The position numbers and the translations under genes are program-made. A stretch of 64,000 nucleotides of DNA from Oreohelix idahoensis (lineage: Eukaryota > Mollusca > Gastropoda > Stylommatophora > Oreohelicidae), in assembly GCA_024509875.1 (NCBI GenBank), contig JAMPIV010021219.1, positions 617,410 to 681,409 of the forward strand, given 5' to 3'. Below are positions 22,568 through 35,396 of this stretch, piece after piece. A model generated the notes under the pieces. That model had not been told where the DNA came from. It was given only the letters and a program-made list of their open reading frames with translations, and made no database searches. The number at the start of each line of letters is the position of its first letter. Position 1 is the stretch's first letter.

Positions 22568-23712
22568 TTAAGCTTCAGGTACGGAAGTGGGATTTCTGGA
22601 TAACACGTCAGCCACGACATTGTCCGAACCTGGGATGTTTTGAATCTCGAATGAGTATGGCTGTAAAATAATTGAAAATCTTGCCAATGTTTGATTTTTA
22701 TGGTTGGCACGTTTCAAAGCTGCAACTGAACGTTGGTCAGTTTGAATGATGAATGGAGCACCAAGCAAAAACCGCTCCAGCTTTTGAATAGCCCAAACAA
22801 CTCCCAAAAGTTCTTTCTTGATTGTTGCATATTTCTTTTCTGCATCCGACAGCTTTCTTGATATGTAGAGGGTAGGATGCAGTGTACCATTGTAGTCCTG
22901 TAACAGCGCAGCTCCCAAGCCAACATTACTCGCTTCTGTTCGGAGTATAAAGGTTTTGGAAGTATCAGGCAACCCCAAAATAGGAGGTGAATTAAAAATA
23001 GTTAAAATTTTCTCAAAAGCTACCTGTGTATCTTTATTCCACTTTACTTTTATTTGCATGCCCTTTCGTAATAAGGACGAAAGGACAGCTGTGATATCAG
23101 ACAAGTTAGGGACAAATGTACTATAGTATTGTACTAATCCTAACAAACTACTTATTTGTCTCTTGGTATGAGGAATAGATAATTTAAGATTTTGGACACA
23201 TTCTGAGGTATGGTCTGAAGTCGACCAGAACCAATAGTATGTCCTAGAAAAGTTAGGTCCTTAAATGTTATTTGTACCTTAGTAGGTTTAGCAGTAAGAT
23301 TATGGAAACGAAGAGTTTCCAATAAGGAACGAAGTCCTACAAAGTGTTCATGAAAAGATGAACTGAATAAACAAATATCATCTATGTATGTTATGATGTC
23401 AGTTCTATGTGACAACATTTTTCGCATCATGCGAATGAATGTGGCTGGTGCGTTCATCAGCCCAAAAGGCATAACATTTCACTGGAATAATCCACGTGGA
23501 GTTGAAAACGCAGTAAGAGGTTTAGCCTGTTCGGTTAATGGGATTTGCCAATAACCTTTTGCCAAGTCAATTTTTGTAAATAGGATAGCATTAGCGAGAC
23601 GAGCAAGTAGATCGTCAAGAAGTGGGTGTGGTTCAGCGTCTGAAATAGATTTAGCGTTTAATTTGCGATAATCTACGCATAATCGAATATTATTATCCTT
23701 TTTTACGGACAA
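22568..23712 (-). pseudogene. pol: Element 2 reverse transcriptase-RNase H
   Basis: RT begins with the IRLCVDYRKLN motif near 23690. The MPFGLMNAP block is near 23470 and the catalytic YIDD at 23377-23388. RNase H follows, with TEASNVGLG in place of the usual TDASN (so the first Asp appears as Glu), then KKELLGVVWAI and TDQRSVA. Stops near 23476 and 23150 interrupt the frame. This half makes and matures the cDNA in related elements; here it is broken. Confidence 0.85.
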
Positions 23713-23775
23713 TAACTAATGAAGATGAATATGGCGAATTACTGACTTCAATAATTCCCGATTTCACCATCTGAT

Positions 23776-25284
23776 CTAACTCTTGAGCAGTTTTATCCTG
23801 ATAATGTAAAAGAACAGGATAAGGTCGTAGACGGATAGGAATATCATCAGTAAGGATGATATCATGAGAAATAACTGATGTTCGACCAGGTCGGTCAGAT
23901 GCACATCAGAGAAAGATTCAAGTATGTTAGATATTTGGCAATGTTGTTGAGAAGTTAAGGACGTTGAAATCTCAACATCGCGCCAAGATTCTGTAGAATC
24001 CATAGCAAGTAAAGGTAAAGACATGTGGATGTCAGGAAAGGAAGATTCCTCCTCCTGAATTACAGATAGATTAGAATAGTGACAACAACCAGTAACATTG
24101 TCTTCCATGTCATGAAAAATAGACTGTAAATGCTCAGGTCGTGTATGAAATTCTTTGAGCATATTAATGTGAAAAACTTTTCTTCGACCATTTATATCAA
24201 GCACGTAATCAACATTAGAAATACGTGAGATTACCTTGTATGGACCATTCCAAGCAATCCGTAATCTATTGTCTTTCCGAGGAAGCAATACAAACGCTTC
24301 ATCTCCCGGAAATAGTTGACGCAGACGTCTATTCTTATTCAAAAATAGTCGTGATTTATGTTTGGCAGCCTCTGACGAAGCTGTAGCCAACCGAAACGCG
24401 TCAACAATCTGATGACGCAGATTGATCACATACTCATAAGATGATTGTGTGTCCTGAGTCATCTCAGAGTCAGTAAGAAGATCTTTGATTAATCCCATGG
24501 GACTTCTTTGTGGAGCACCAAAAACGAGCTCCAAAGGGGAAAACCCGGTCTGCTCTTGCTGCACTTCTCGATAAGCGAAAAGTACAGCTGGCAAAAATCT
24601 GTCCCAATCCTGGGGATATTTGGTAGTCACCTTATGCGATAACTGCTTGAGCGTTCTGTTGAGCCTCTCCACAGAACCATTACTCATTGGGTGATAAATA
24701 CTACTTAAAAATCTGTCAATTTGAAGTGTTTTCATGAAAGATGTCATGGTTTCAGAGACGAATTGAGACCCATGATCAGACAAAAGTTTACGAGGAAACC
24801 CTAATCTAGAAAAAAATTAACAAGAGAGCATCAGCTACCTCTGAAGACGTGGTATGTTTCAGAGGGATGGCCTCAGGCCATCTAGTGCACAGATCAATGC
24901 ACGTGAGAACATACCTATGTCCTCTATCAGAAGCAACCGATAAAGGACCGATGATATCAACGGCCATCTTATCAAAAGGTCTAGTAGAAATATCACATGC
25001 TTGAATTGGAGCGACGTGAAAAGCTCCTCTTGATTTGATTTGACTTCTTGGCAGGTAACGCAAGAACGTACATATAAGGAAACGTCCCTGGAAACCCCGG
25101 GCCAAAAGAATGAAGATAACACTCTGGACCGTGTCCGAGTGTATCCCATATGACCAGCGCAATGCAAGTCATGTGCATGTCGTAATATATATGGCCTACG
25201 TTTCAGAGGTACCAAAACTTGAAATTTGACATTAGAGTTATCAATAAAATTTCTAACCAATATGTCATTTTTAGTTGTAAACAA
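23776..25284 (-). pseudogene. Element 2 integrase
   Basis: The zinc-binding region (HCAGHMGYTRTRS, then SCVTCQ) lies near 25050-25190. The core has AVDIIGPL with the first Asp near 24957, SDHGSQF with the second, and NGSVERLN with the Glu. A GPY/F-like tail follows (WNGPYKVIS). Frameshifts near 25030, 24800 and 23890 split it. It lies upstream of RT, the reverse of the usual gypsy order. Confidence 0.85.
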
Positions 25285-25319
25285 ATGTTTACGATTTTTT
25301 TTTTAAGTTACCCTCTTCA

Positions 25320-27272
25320 TTATTTGTGACCATTTAAAAAAAATTTCTTCAATGAATCATCTTCCTTTTGGAGTTTTGCAAATGACACTCTGTCTATCGC
25401 TGACTGTACATCAATCTCATCATGAGTAGTCAACTCTAGCTCTAAACTGTTGTCAGTTTCCATATTTTGAGCTTGGGCACGAGAGGTAACTGCATTTTCA
25501 GTCAACAAATTCTTTTCTTCCCACTCTTCTATTTCTTCTGGTGAGCAGTCCTTGCTCCAGTGGATGCGACCCACCGTGAGATCAGCGACAGGATTATTTA
25601 ATAAACATACTTTACCTTTCCCTGAAAAGAATGGAGTATGAATATTAACTTTAGCTGTGGGGTAAAATTCCACAGTCCCTGCAAACGTAATGCACTTCAC
25701 AAAGTCCCCAGTCGAACAAGACGGGTGAACCAGTGACTGTCTAATTCCAACAGTTGTTGAACCTGAATCCTTTAGTACTGATACTAGAGTACCATTTACA
25801 AATCCTATGTTGAATATAAGAGTACCAGTGCCGTCATGCGCCGAGAGACTCACAGCAGGAAGGGGATGTCCGCACTTCAGAATCGTAGTGCTGTCTTTCT
25901 GAAATAGACTTTTACATACCTGGCACTGGGAAGCAACATCAAAATTAAATGAGTAACATGCAGATGATTGAACCTGATTATTCAAATCATGATTACCCAC
26001 AGGTGTATTAGTAGTGAGTGCCGCCCCTGCATTATGTACTGACCTCGTTAGGCCACGTGAGCTAGATCGTTGTCTCTGACGATCAAACGAATTACGTTGA
26101 TTTCTGAAGGTCTGACCGTTACTTCTATTACGGTACTGCTGATTGTTATTACCCCAATTATTATTTTGAGGAACGAAATTATTTTGTTTTCTCCAGTTAT
26201 TACCTTGTAGGAAATTGTTGTTATAATTATTATTATATCTATGTTGAGGGGACTGGTTTCTAAATTGTTGTCGACCCCTATTAAAGTTATCATTTCTATT
26301 TAAATTGCTATTTCTGCTATACTGATTATCATTATTTCTCCTAGTCATAAAATTTCTGTCTAAGCTCTGAGATCGAGTTCTATTATTATTATTCCAAGTT
26401 GCGGCAGAAGCAACTGGAAGACCTTCTCTTATTTGATTGTTAGCAATGCATGATCCTGGATGTGCAGTGCAAAATTGTATTGCTATTTCCTCTAGAGCAG
26501 ATAAGTTTGGTGGTTTACGTTCCTGTAAGAACGGCCAAAATGGCTTGCTTACCGAGGATAATACCTTATCCATTAGCATTAGATCCACCAGATTATCATA
26601 CGTTTTCTCAACACCAGCTAGTTGAATCCATCTATCAAAAGTGATTCTTATTGCAGCAATAAATTCAGAGAAGTTTTTCCCTGTCTCATGAATCATTGTC
26701 TTAAACTTCATCCGATAAAACTCTTCATCGAGTTGAAAACGTTTCAACAGTAGTTTCCTAGCAGCATCATAGTCATTTATAACTGCCTCATTCATTGTTG
26801 TAATGGCGGTCATAGGTTCTCCACTCAAAAATTGTAAAAGTTTGGTAACCCATGATTTGTTAAGCTTATGTGCAATGCATACACCTTCAAATCTCGAAAG
26901 CTGGCATGATATGTCATCAACCATAGGGTTAAATACAGGTAACTTAAGCCAATCATTACCTCTATTATTACTGGATGACGAAGCATTATTTGAATTTCCA
27001 TTATTACCATTATTTGCTGATTGAGCTTTTAAATTTTGTTCTTCTATAAGAAGAAGTATTAACTCCTTTTCTGTAGCAAGTCTTTTTTCTTCTTTAGCTT
27101 CTTGTTCTGCTAATTCAAACTTCATTTCAGCTTTCCTCTTTTCATGTTTAGCTTCTTGTTCTGCTAATTCTTGTTTAGCTTTGGCTAACTCAGCCGTAGC
27201 AAATTCTTTCAAAGCCTCACCTTTGTAGCCAAATTCCTTCCCAATCCTCATGAAAGATTCAAGAGTGGCCAT
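25320..27272 (-). pseudogene. gag: Element 2 gag-protease
   Basis: The first ATG is at 27272 (MATLESFMR). The frame itself is intact for about 650 codons. An N-terminal coiled coil of repeated ELAEQEAK-type units spans about 27040-27200. A capsid-like region follows at about 26440-26960, then an Asn/Arg-rich, probably disordered RNA-binding segment at about 26050-26400. A retroviral-type protease lies near the end with active site DSG at 25761-25769 (KDSGST). A canonical CCHC knuckle is missing; CQVC near 25915 is the nearest Cys pair. It is listed as a pseudogene because the element's pol is dead, although this frame could still be translated. Confidence 0.8.
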
Positions 27273-28309
<1,037 letters not shown>

Positions 28310-28777
28310 TGATTTACTACGCAGTGCCATCATGGAATCACTGAAGTATCAAACCCCAGACGTGGAGTTAATATTTATATATTTAAAATTGCGATAGCAA
28401 TACTTCTCTGTGAAAATACTTCCTCGAACTCAATCCTTCTGTTCAGAATCATATATAACATCAGTGGCGACCTTCGTACAATATACAGCCACGTAGAAGA
28501 GTAGATACTCTTCAAAATAAGGAGCAACAGCTTTGACGTCCTTCTTGATCAAAATCTGATAACGAAAGGCCCCGTCTAACAATTTGCATAAATTATGTTA
28601 AGCACCAAAACCGCGTCATCATACACAAAGTGAAGTCAGACTAACATCGCGTTCATTTAACATTTATGTGCAAAATACATCATGCTGGCCACGAATAGAA
28701 CTGCTAGCGCGTAGATTAACTGATAACAGAACTAAACATGGTCAACATGTAAAATACATGATAAATCATCTTTAACA
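28310..28777 (-). repeat. 5' LTR of element 2
   Basis: This is a direct repeat of 20857-21316, with TG at 28310-28311 and CTTTAACA at its right edge (TGTTAAAG in element orientation). A few substitutions and small indels separate the pair. Confidence 0.8.
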
Positions 28778-29517
28778 ATGCCCTAATCAGTGTATTGCTC
28801 ATCTTGCTCCGCCCCTCATACACTGATTTGTCTCCATCCTTGCTATTTACAATGCTTCTCTTGCTGGCTTGCAAGGTCTGGCCTGTCACTTGCTGAAAAC
28901 GGGCAGGATATTTCTTTCACTTAAATCTTTGGCTGCGTGCCTCACGTCAGGTGATTAAAAAAACCGTGTGATGTTATTGGTCGCCTGACAGAGCGATTGT
29001 TTGTCCTGGGTCAAACAGATAATTATATCTCTGAAGATTTGTGTCCATTATTGACTGGCGTTATTGCATCCAGTGGCGGTTTCCTTTGTCGCCTCATAAA
29101 AACACAATTTAAGCTTCTATCCAGCCATCAAAGGCCGGCCATCGGGGTTTCGCGCAATTCTAATCCTACTTCAATTTAAAGTCCTTTATCTTCAACCGCC
29201 AACTCTATTGAATCAAATGTGGTAAAACATGTTGGTTTAAACAGTGGAATCTGCTATCAAACGAACTGCCTTATCGCCAATATTGCAGTATCCAGCGATT
29301 GACAGCAGCGCCTAATGAAACAAGGTGATATTAACGATAGCGTTACAGGAAAGCGCCAAGACGGGAAAGATTAACGTTATAATTACATACAACAAATTGA
29401 GTTTGTGAGCAGTAATAGACGGAAGGGCTTAGACGGGGAGAAATAAAATGAGAACGACGATGCAAAAAGTAAAGGACCACGTTATCAAAATTGGTGACAT
29501 TGTCTTAAATTTAGACA
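28778..29517. other. Intergenic, unassigned
   Basis: No coding feature is visible. A short inverted repeat, AATCAGTGTAT / ATACACTGATT, lies at about 28786-28829. Confidence 0.4.
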
Positions 29518-29519
29518 TA

Positions 29520-29793
29520 CAGGGTGTCCATAAAAGAATGTACCTATTTCTTTTTTTTTCACCTACTTGATCAGTGTGTGGAAAGACATGTAACAATTAC
29601 CGGTTGCAACTCAACTGCGAAAGTTTCACTTGAAATACCCGCTGTGCGCATGCGCACTGTTTTTGCAAAATGGCGCTGACCAAACAAAAGAAGGCGTTTT
29701 GTGTGGTAGAATATGCGAAAACGACGCCTGTTCCACATCATGGGACCGAGAATAAATTTTTTGAAAAGGGTACAATCTTTTATGGACACCCTG
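29520..29793 (+). mobile_element. Mariner-like MITE
   Basis: Inverted ends CAGGGTGTCCATAAAAG... of 25 bp match with one mismatch. TA flanks both sides (29518-29519 and 29794-29795). The right half keeps the first codons of a transposase-like ORF, so it is an internal-deletion derivative of a larger Tc1/mariner-type element. Confidence 0.85.
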
Positions 29794-29822
29794 TACAGTC
29801 AGTGTATGGTTATACTTCATAG
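29670..29822 (+). pseudogene. N-terminal stub of a mariner-like transposase
   Basis: An ATG at 29670 opens a 50-codon frame beginning MALTKQKKAFCVVEYAKTT. This resembles the N-terminal helix-turn-helix start of a transposase-related family in arthropods (DUF4817-like, from memory). After about 25 codons the frame runs into the right inverted repeat. The DNA-binding and catalytic domains are absent. Confidence 0.6.
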
Positions 29823-30782
29823 AACGTATTTACGTACAGAAGAAAACACTGAGTGATCTATTACTAACGATAGCTAACGTGGCAGACGGTCAACAATTTT
29901 CTTATTTGTCTGGTGTCTACCAGGCCCACGTTGGTTATCATGTCATGACATTGTAATCCTGATGCCAGACCTGGACAGTAATCAAAGATCACCTTAGAAA
30001 GATCACAACCTATGAAAAGAAGCGTGTGAGACAACACGAACAGACCTTGTGAGAGATGAATAGACCAGGGTCAAGCTTATAGCAGAACGAGTGAAGAAAC
30101 ATGTTGAGAGACAAAGACTAAGTCGGTGTGGGCACCTAGTGATGATAAATGCCGTTCAAGCAGTTGTACAGGCTACTTCAGATAGGAGAGACCAGGTACA
30201 TAGTCTGACCAAGAAACTAATGGATCGCGGGTGTGGCAAGCAGCTATCACAGCACAACATGCATCAGTGCGTGTCTAGAATCTGAAACAAGACATCACTC
30301 TCAGCTGCAATATTTTACGGCAAAAGCAGTACATAAAAAAAAACAAACAAGAAAGCAGGATTGATATGGTACTTCCTGTACCTTGTATACTCTAGACCAG
30401 AGGCTGACTTATGGTAGATGATTTAGTGGATGATCTAGTAGGTCTTTAGGTGTGGGAGGGGGGAAAAGAGAAAGAAATTTCCGATAAGGCCTCAGACGTC
30501 GGCACTGAAAAGCCCGGCAAACCCAAGATTGTTTGTTCACGTTTTTATGGTAAAGATTTTTTATAGGATGGGATAACCGGCTCTATGCCCAACTCTCCTA
30601 AGTTGCTTTTTACGACATGCCATTCCTCCCCGCCCGCCCCCCCCCCCCCTTTCTTCGTTTCCCTCTGTTCAATAACATTATATCCTCACTAAACACCCAC
30701 TTCCACTCCCACAGGGGTCACTGATATATTCTGTCCATCTTTTATCTTCCATCTGTTAACACCTTCGTCTCTTTTATTGCTT
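29823..30782. other. Intergenic, unassigned
   Basis: Only short frames without recognisable similarity are present. A poly-C run lies near 30630-30650. Confidence 0.4.
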
Positions 30783-30791
30783 GTATTCAGT

Positions 30792-31099
30792 ATGGACCCA
30801 AAGATGCAGCAATAGAAAATGCAGTCAGCGACCCATAGCTTGACAGCTTGCGTCAGGGTCAGCAAACCAGAGCTGACCAAGACCCTACTCCACCTCCACG
30901 TGGTGGTCCTGGAAACAGGCTGCATCACTGCAGTCTGGCTGAGAGAGTAGGGATCGAAGAGGGAAGGCAAACCCGGTCCCCAAAAAATGCCGTGCTGAAG
31001 TCGGATGTGTCGGCCGAAAGGCGCAGATATCGCAGCTCTGGCGTAAACAGACACAACGCAACCAACGTCCTATTCAGGACGAACGAGGAAGAAGAAGAA
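30792..31099 (+). mobile_element. Short retroposon with (GAA)n tail
   Basis: The 308-bp segment ends in GAGGAAGAAGAAGAA and is flanked by the 9-bp direct repeat GTATTCAGT at 30783-30791 and 31100-31108. This is the signature of target-primed reverse transcription. It holds a small hairpin, GGTCAGC/GCTGACC, near 30857-30878. No clear RNA polymerase III boxes were found, so it may be a SINE or a 5'-truncated LINE end. Confidence 0.6.
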
Positions 31100-31108
31100 G
31101 TATTCAGT

Positions 31109-32849
31109 CACTCTATTCGTCTGCCACAGTACGTCTTGGTTTATTCATATACAGAGTCTGTATCGTTTCTTCTTGTTTTGCTGTGTCACAGGAATAGTGA
31201 CATATTGCTTCAGTATGACGTAAAAAGGGGTTAATTAGGCTGTCAAATAAAAGATACTCTCAGTGCTACACGCCGAGAGATGGTAGAAAAAAGTTCTACG
31301 TCATAGAGACAGTGACGTAAAAAGATTTTAACAGACTAGGCAACAAGAATGAACAAGTTGGTCAAGGAAAGAAGAACAACTCAATAACTTGGGCGGACAT
31401 ATCAAAATTTTGGTTCTTGCCGGAATTCCGTGACCAAATATTATGATCCCTCGTGATAACTGATACGGGAAATATTCTATAATGAAGCCATCAGCGATCA
31501 TGCTTACATCTACTACAGAATCGTGGTAAAACATAACGTTGTTGCAAAGCTCTAACCCCTATCGACGCCGTTTCTTACGTGAACTGCATTACCCGCAGAT
31601 GCATATTTTTGCCAGCAGAATAAAAAGGTTAGTACTAACATAGCTTGACGATGCTGAGTAAAACCCAACGTTGGGATCAGTATTCCTACGGATTCCCCAT
31701 AGAATTACATAAGAAGCAAAACTAAATTATCCCGGGAGAAGAAAAACCCGTTTATCTAGCTTCGTCTTCATAAACATATGTTAACGAATACTGAACAGTA
31801 AAACGTAGGGACGAATACCTACCATGTAACATTCACGCACTAAATTGACCTTCAGTGTATGTATGTTGCTAGTTTACATCTGTGATTTATTATTGGAACT
31901 TTGACAATATTACATCCTGTTATTGAAGAAAGGAGATGATAAAATTATAGAAGACAGAATGAAGAATTCAAGAGAAGCACAAAATAAAGATGGCAGTCTT
32001 GAGTTCATGGACTTCTGACAATTGGTCTTGTTAGTTGACATCGTTTCAAGTTTACGTTTCTTTTGGTATTCAATGTCGTGAATCCCATGATAGGTTGAAA
32101 TTCACCTTCAGCGGTATAAAATATTGAAGTTTAATGAACATTAGCGCCTAGGTCCAAAATAAATAAACTATCATCCACGAGGTCACGGAAGGAGTACTAA
32201 GCACAATACGATCAGACACTATCGAGGTCTTAGATAACAAACTAATTCCTCGTACGGCCTTTTCTGAAACAAATCAGAAAAAAAATATATAGATAATCGA
32301 AAGAACCTATGACACATTTTCTCCTGTCTGCCTTTTCCTCTTCTGTTTATCTGATACAACACTTTTGGCAGTCATACTGTCATGTAATTATAAATATTGT
32401 TTGTAGTCCAATTTTCCGCATTTTCTAGGTTCAAAAGCATCTAGGAAATAGAATGTTGCCTGAACCACAACTACCGATGACCATCTCGAGTGTTCGCCCC
32501 AAGCAGTTCCCGGTGGTTTCTGATGGACAGAGAAAGGAAACGACCACTGCTCCTCAAGCATGCCACACAAGGCGACTAATATGAAGTTGTGCATGAGGCT
32601 GGCAAACTCATCATGCACTACAAATTACTACAGAAAACACCACTGTAAGGGTATATGAGTGCTTGAGTATGTTTAATGCAAGGGACCAGCTGAAGTTATG
32701 GCTTCATGCTCCACAGAGTGAAAAAAGAAAAGATATTAGAAGATGATAATAGTGTACAGTATATGCTTTCGCCTCTTCCTCCCTTTCTGCCCAGGTAATA
32801 CAACCATGTTATGTATTCTGTCACAGATTTGACAAATAGAGAAACCAGA
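31109..32849. other. Intergenic, unassigned
   Basis: Nothing recognisable on either strand. Short frames (for example about 76 codons near 32388-32618) show no motifs. Confidence 0.4.
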
Positions 32850-32854
32850 GCCAA

Positions 32855-35326
32855 TGTGGTAAAGTGGGATGATATAAATATTTATAGGGGACTTAGTGTA
32901 CTGACTGAGATCAGCTGTGAAGGTATCTGTATCTAATAAGTGTGATGTATTACAGATGACCTTACTTTGCTACCACATTTATACCTCAGTCAGACTTATT
33001 CTGGAATATTGTGATGACTACGTTGAATGTCTAGGGTTATGATAATGATGAAGTGTATGTTCACAACAACCAACAGACAGATAAACAATTTAATTTAATC
33101 CACAATACTTTACAACACTGTGACACTCACATACATAGAACACTCTATAAGACTATCTTAAGGAGTCAAGTGTAACTTTTAAAATATGTATTAATTCCTT
33201 TCAATAATAGATATCCTGATTCAACTACAAAGTGAACCAGGAATCACAATCAAATGTAATTACAAGTTGTATGTACACAATTTATAGATATGATCTTTGT
33301 ATTGACATATATTATTATTATTACAATATGTGTGTAAGTTGTGATGTAGTACTATGAGGTAATACTGGCTTTTCAAGCTAGGTGGTTGTTTGTCATCATG
33401 ACTTCAAGTGTTTGTTTCTCGTGGAAATAATATGGGAAAGGTTCACAGTTTCTTTTTATTTGAAACAAATAAATGTCCCTCTTGATTTAAGGTAAAGTCA
33501 CTTTTAGAGGGGGTATACACAAGATTGAGCTGCTCTGGCCACGAACTCTTAACTTCTGTGTGGGCGGCAGGAAACAGTCTCCACTGCTCGCTTGCTTCAC
33601 CGTGTTCTTGAGAAACACACTGGTCGATATATTGATCAAGGAGTATGCTACCAGCCTCTGGATTCAGCAAAACTCAGACCAGGTGCTGCTTTAATAGTTT
33701 AGTACCACGATCCCTGAAACAAGAAGGTTGTACCTCCCTTCAGAACTAATTTATAATCTATTTCCACACTGAAGCACAATACATAACAAACACCGAGTTC
33801 AGCGCTGTAGTCCAACTGCTAGCTTCTCATGAAACAATTTACACCAGTATTCCTCTCCCTAATGGTTACAACGCCTCTGCAATTCCAGCATTATTTCCTT
33901 CTATTCAATAAGATAGGTGTCATAGTACTATTTGGCCATCCCATGCAGATATATTCCTCTCCGACAAGTTTTATTCATGGTGGAGCCATATCGAGGTTTT
34001 GCCTCTGTTTATTGTTACTGAACCACACACATATAGACATAAATTATCAATTCACATTCAATTTTCATCAACAAGATATCAAATAGGTCTAGCTTACCAC
34101 AATTCATGGAAATATTAAACAAATACGTTGACTGGCGATGAGTTATGGCACAATTCCGATCTGCCTCTGTCCCAGGCTTTTATTTAGAAAAATATGAGCT
34201 GGATCTCAACGCACTTGCTTTTACAAATTGGATTTTCAAAAAGTGGCACTGAACTGACGCTCCTAATTGACTATATTAAATGGTCTAGCCAATGGAACCA
34301 TGTTTACAAAAGCTTTTGAAAAAATGTACCCTTCCTATCGTTTCTAGTAACAACCAAAATTAGTATTTGCAATCGACTAATCATGTTTCGCCTTACATAT
34401 TATTCTAGCCAATCAAATCGGATTTAACGTGGTGGCCTCATTTTTTTCTAAAGCAGTGTCCAAACACGCCATTATAAGCAAAAATGATCCTGTGTTGTCT
34501 GACAACCTCACTATAGTATTTTGGCTATAATTTGTTAATTATTAGACTAATTGCTTAACACCTAACATATTCTTTGTCAGCAAGTCCTAAGGCACCCAAA
34601 TATATAAGTTTTAAGGGAGCTAAGTGGCTGCGTTCAAAATATGTATTTTCTAGGATAGTCGTGTATTGTTTTATTTTTTTTTAATGTTTAGAGCCGCCAC
34701 CTGTCCTGCCTTTTCGACTGTTCTGTCAGTATAATGTCAGGATTTCAGACGTAAAACAGTATTGTGTCATGTTTCCTAATAAGCATTAAACATGTTTCCA
34801 AAACCTGACCCTCGTATTGGTAGTGTTTTTTGTCACTGTTTATTTTGAAAAAAATCAAGCCTGCATGCCTTTCGCTTGGGGGTGGCATTAATTGTATATC
34901 GCGAGACGGCGTGTTAGTGTGGCATGCGTTCCTCCGTACATCTCTCTCTCTCTCTCTCTATCCTAAGTCCGTCTGTCCTTTTAGGTTAACGTAGTGTGTA
35001 TAATTTAATTAATGCTAGTATTATATCTGGGTCATTAAGCATCTTGCGTATCTCAAGGTTTTCTAAGAAACACAGTACCAGTTTTATTTTTAGAAACGCG
35101 TGTATGATGCTGTAGGCTTTACTATCAACGTGAAAGCGTTACAATTATGCAGGCGGAGCATAAAAGGGGATTTTCTTGTTTAACTAGCATGACGTTCTAT
35201 AACACAGGCGTACGCTATAGTGACGGCACTGTTATTTACCAGTCTTCTTTCCTTTTATTGAATTAATTCGTTAGGCTTTACATTTACTTTTTAATTTAAA
35301 TATGTGGATTAGAATTTCTCACGACA
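32855..35326 (-). repeat. Array LTR1 (terminal 3' LTR)
   Basis: The LTR is 2472 bp, reads TGTGGTAAAG...CTCACGACA on the plus strand, and has a TC microsatellite of about 9 units near 34941. It is preceded by the TSD GCCAA. Confidence 0.95.
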
Positions 35327-35340
35327 AATTCTCCCCACTT
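35327..35340 (-). other. Polypurine tract, array copy 1
   Basis: In element orientation AAGTGGGGAGAATT directly precedes the LTR start TGTCGTGAG. The tract recurs at 41877-41890, 48428-48441 and, with one change, at 54982-54995. Confidence 0.85.
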
Positions 35341-35396
35341 AAAACAGACCTTATATGTCAGTCTATAATTCTATATACACATAGAGAAATTTAATA

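Noticed and set aside
30091..30285. 64-codon ORF with a helical look
   Set aside because: Too short, no recognisable domain and no supporting structure around it.
30689..31234. ORFs of 121 and 128 codons on opposite strands
   Set aside because: They overlap the retroposon with TSDs, are mutually antisense and lack motifs.
32388..32618. 76-codon minus-strand ORF
   Set aside because: No motif, no family resemblance; compatible with chance.
33443..33670. 71-75 codon frame repeated in every array LTR
   Set aside because: It begins with TTG, and its repetition follows from LTR identity. It lies after the candidate splice acceptor, so a role in a spliced leader cannot be excluded, but there is no positive evidence.
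35327..35396. Possible envelope gene between pol and the 3' LTR of array units
   Set aside because: Only about 56 bp separate the pol stop from the polypurine tract.
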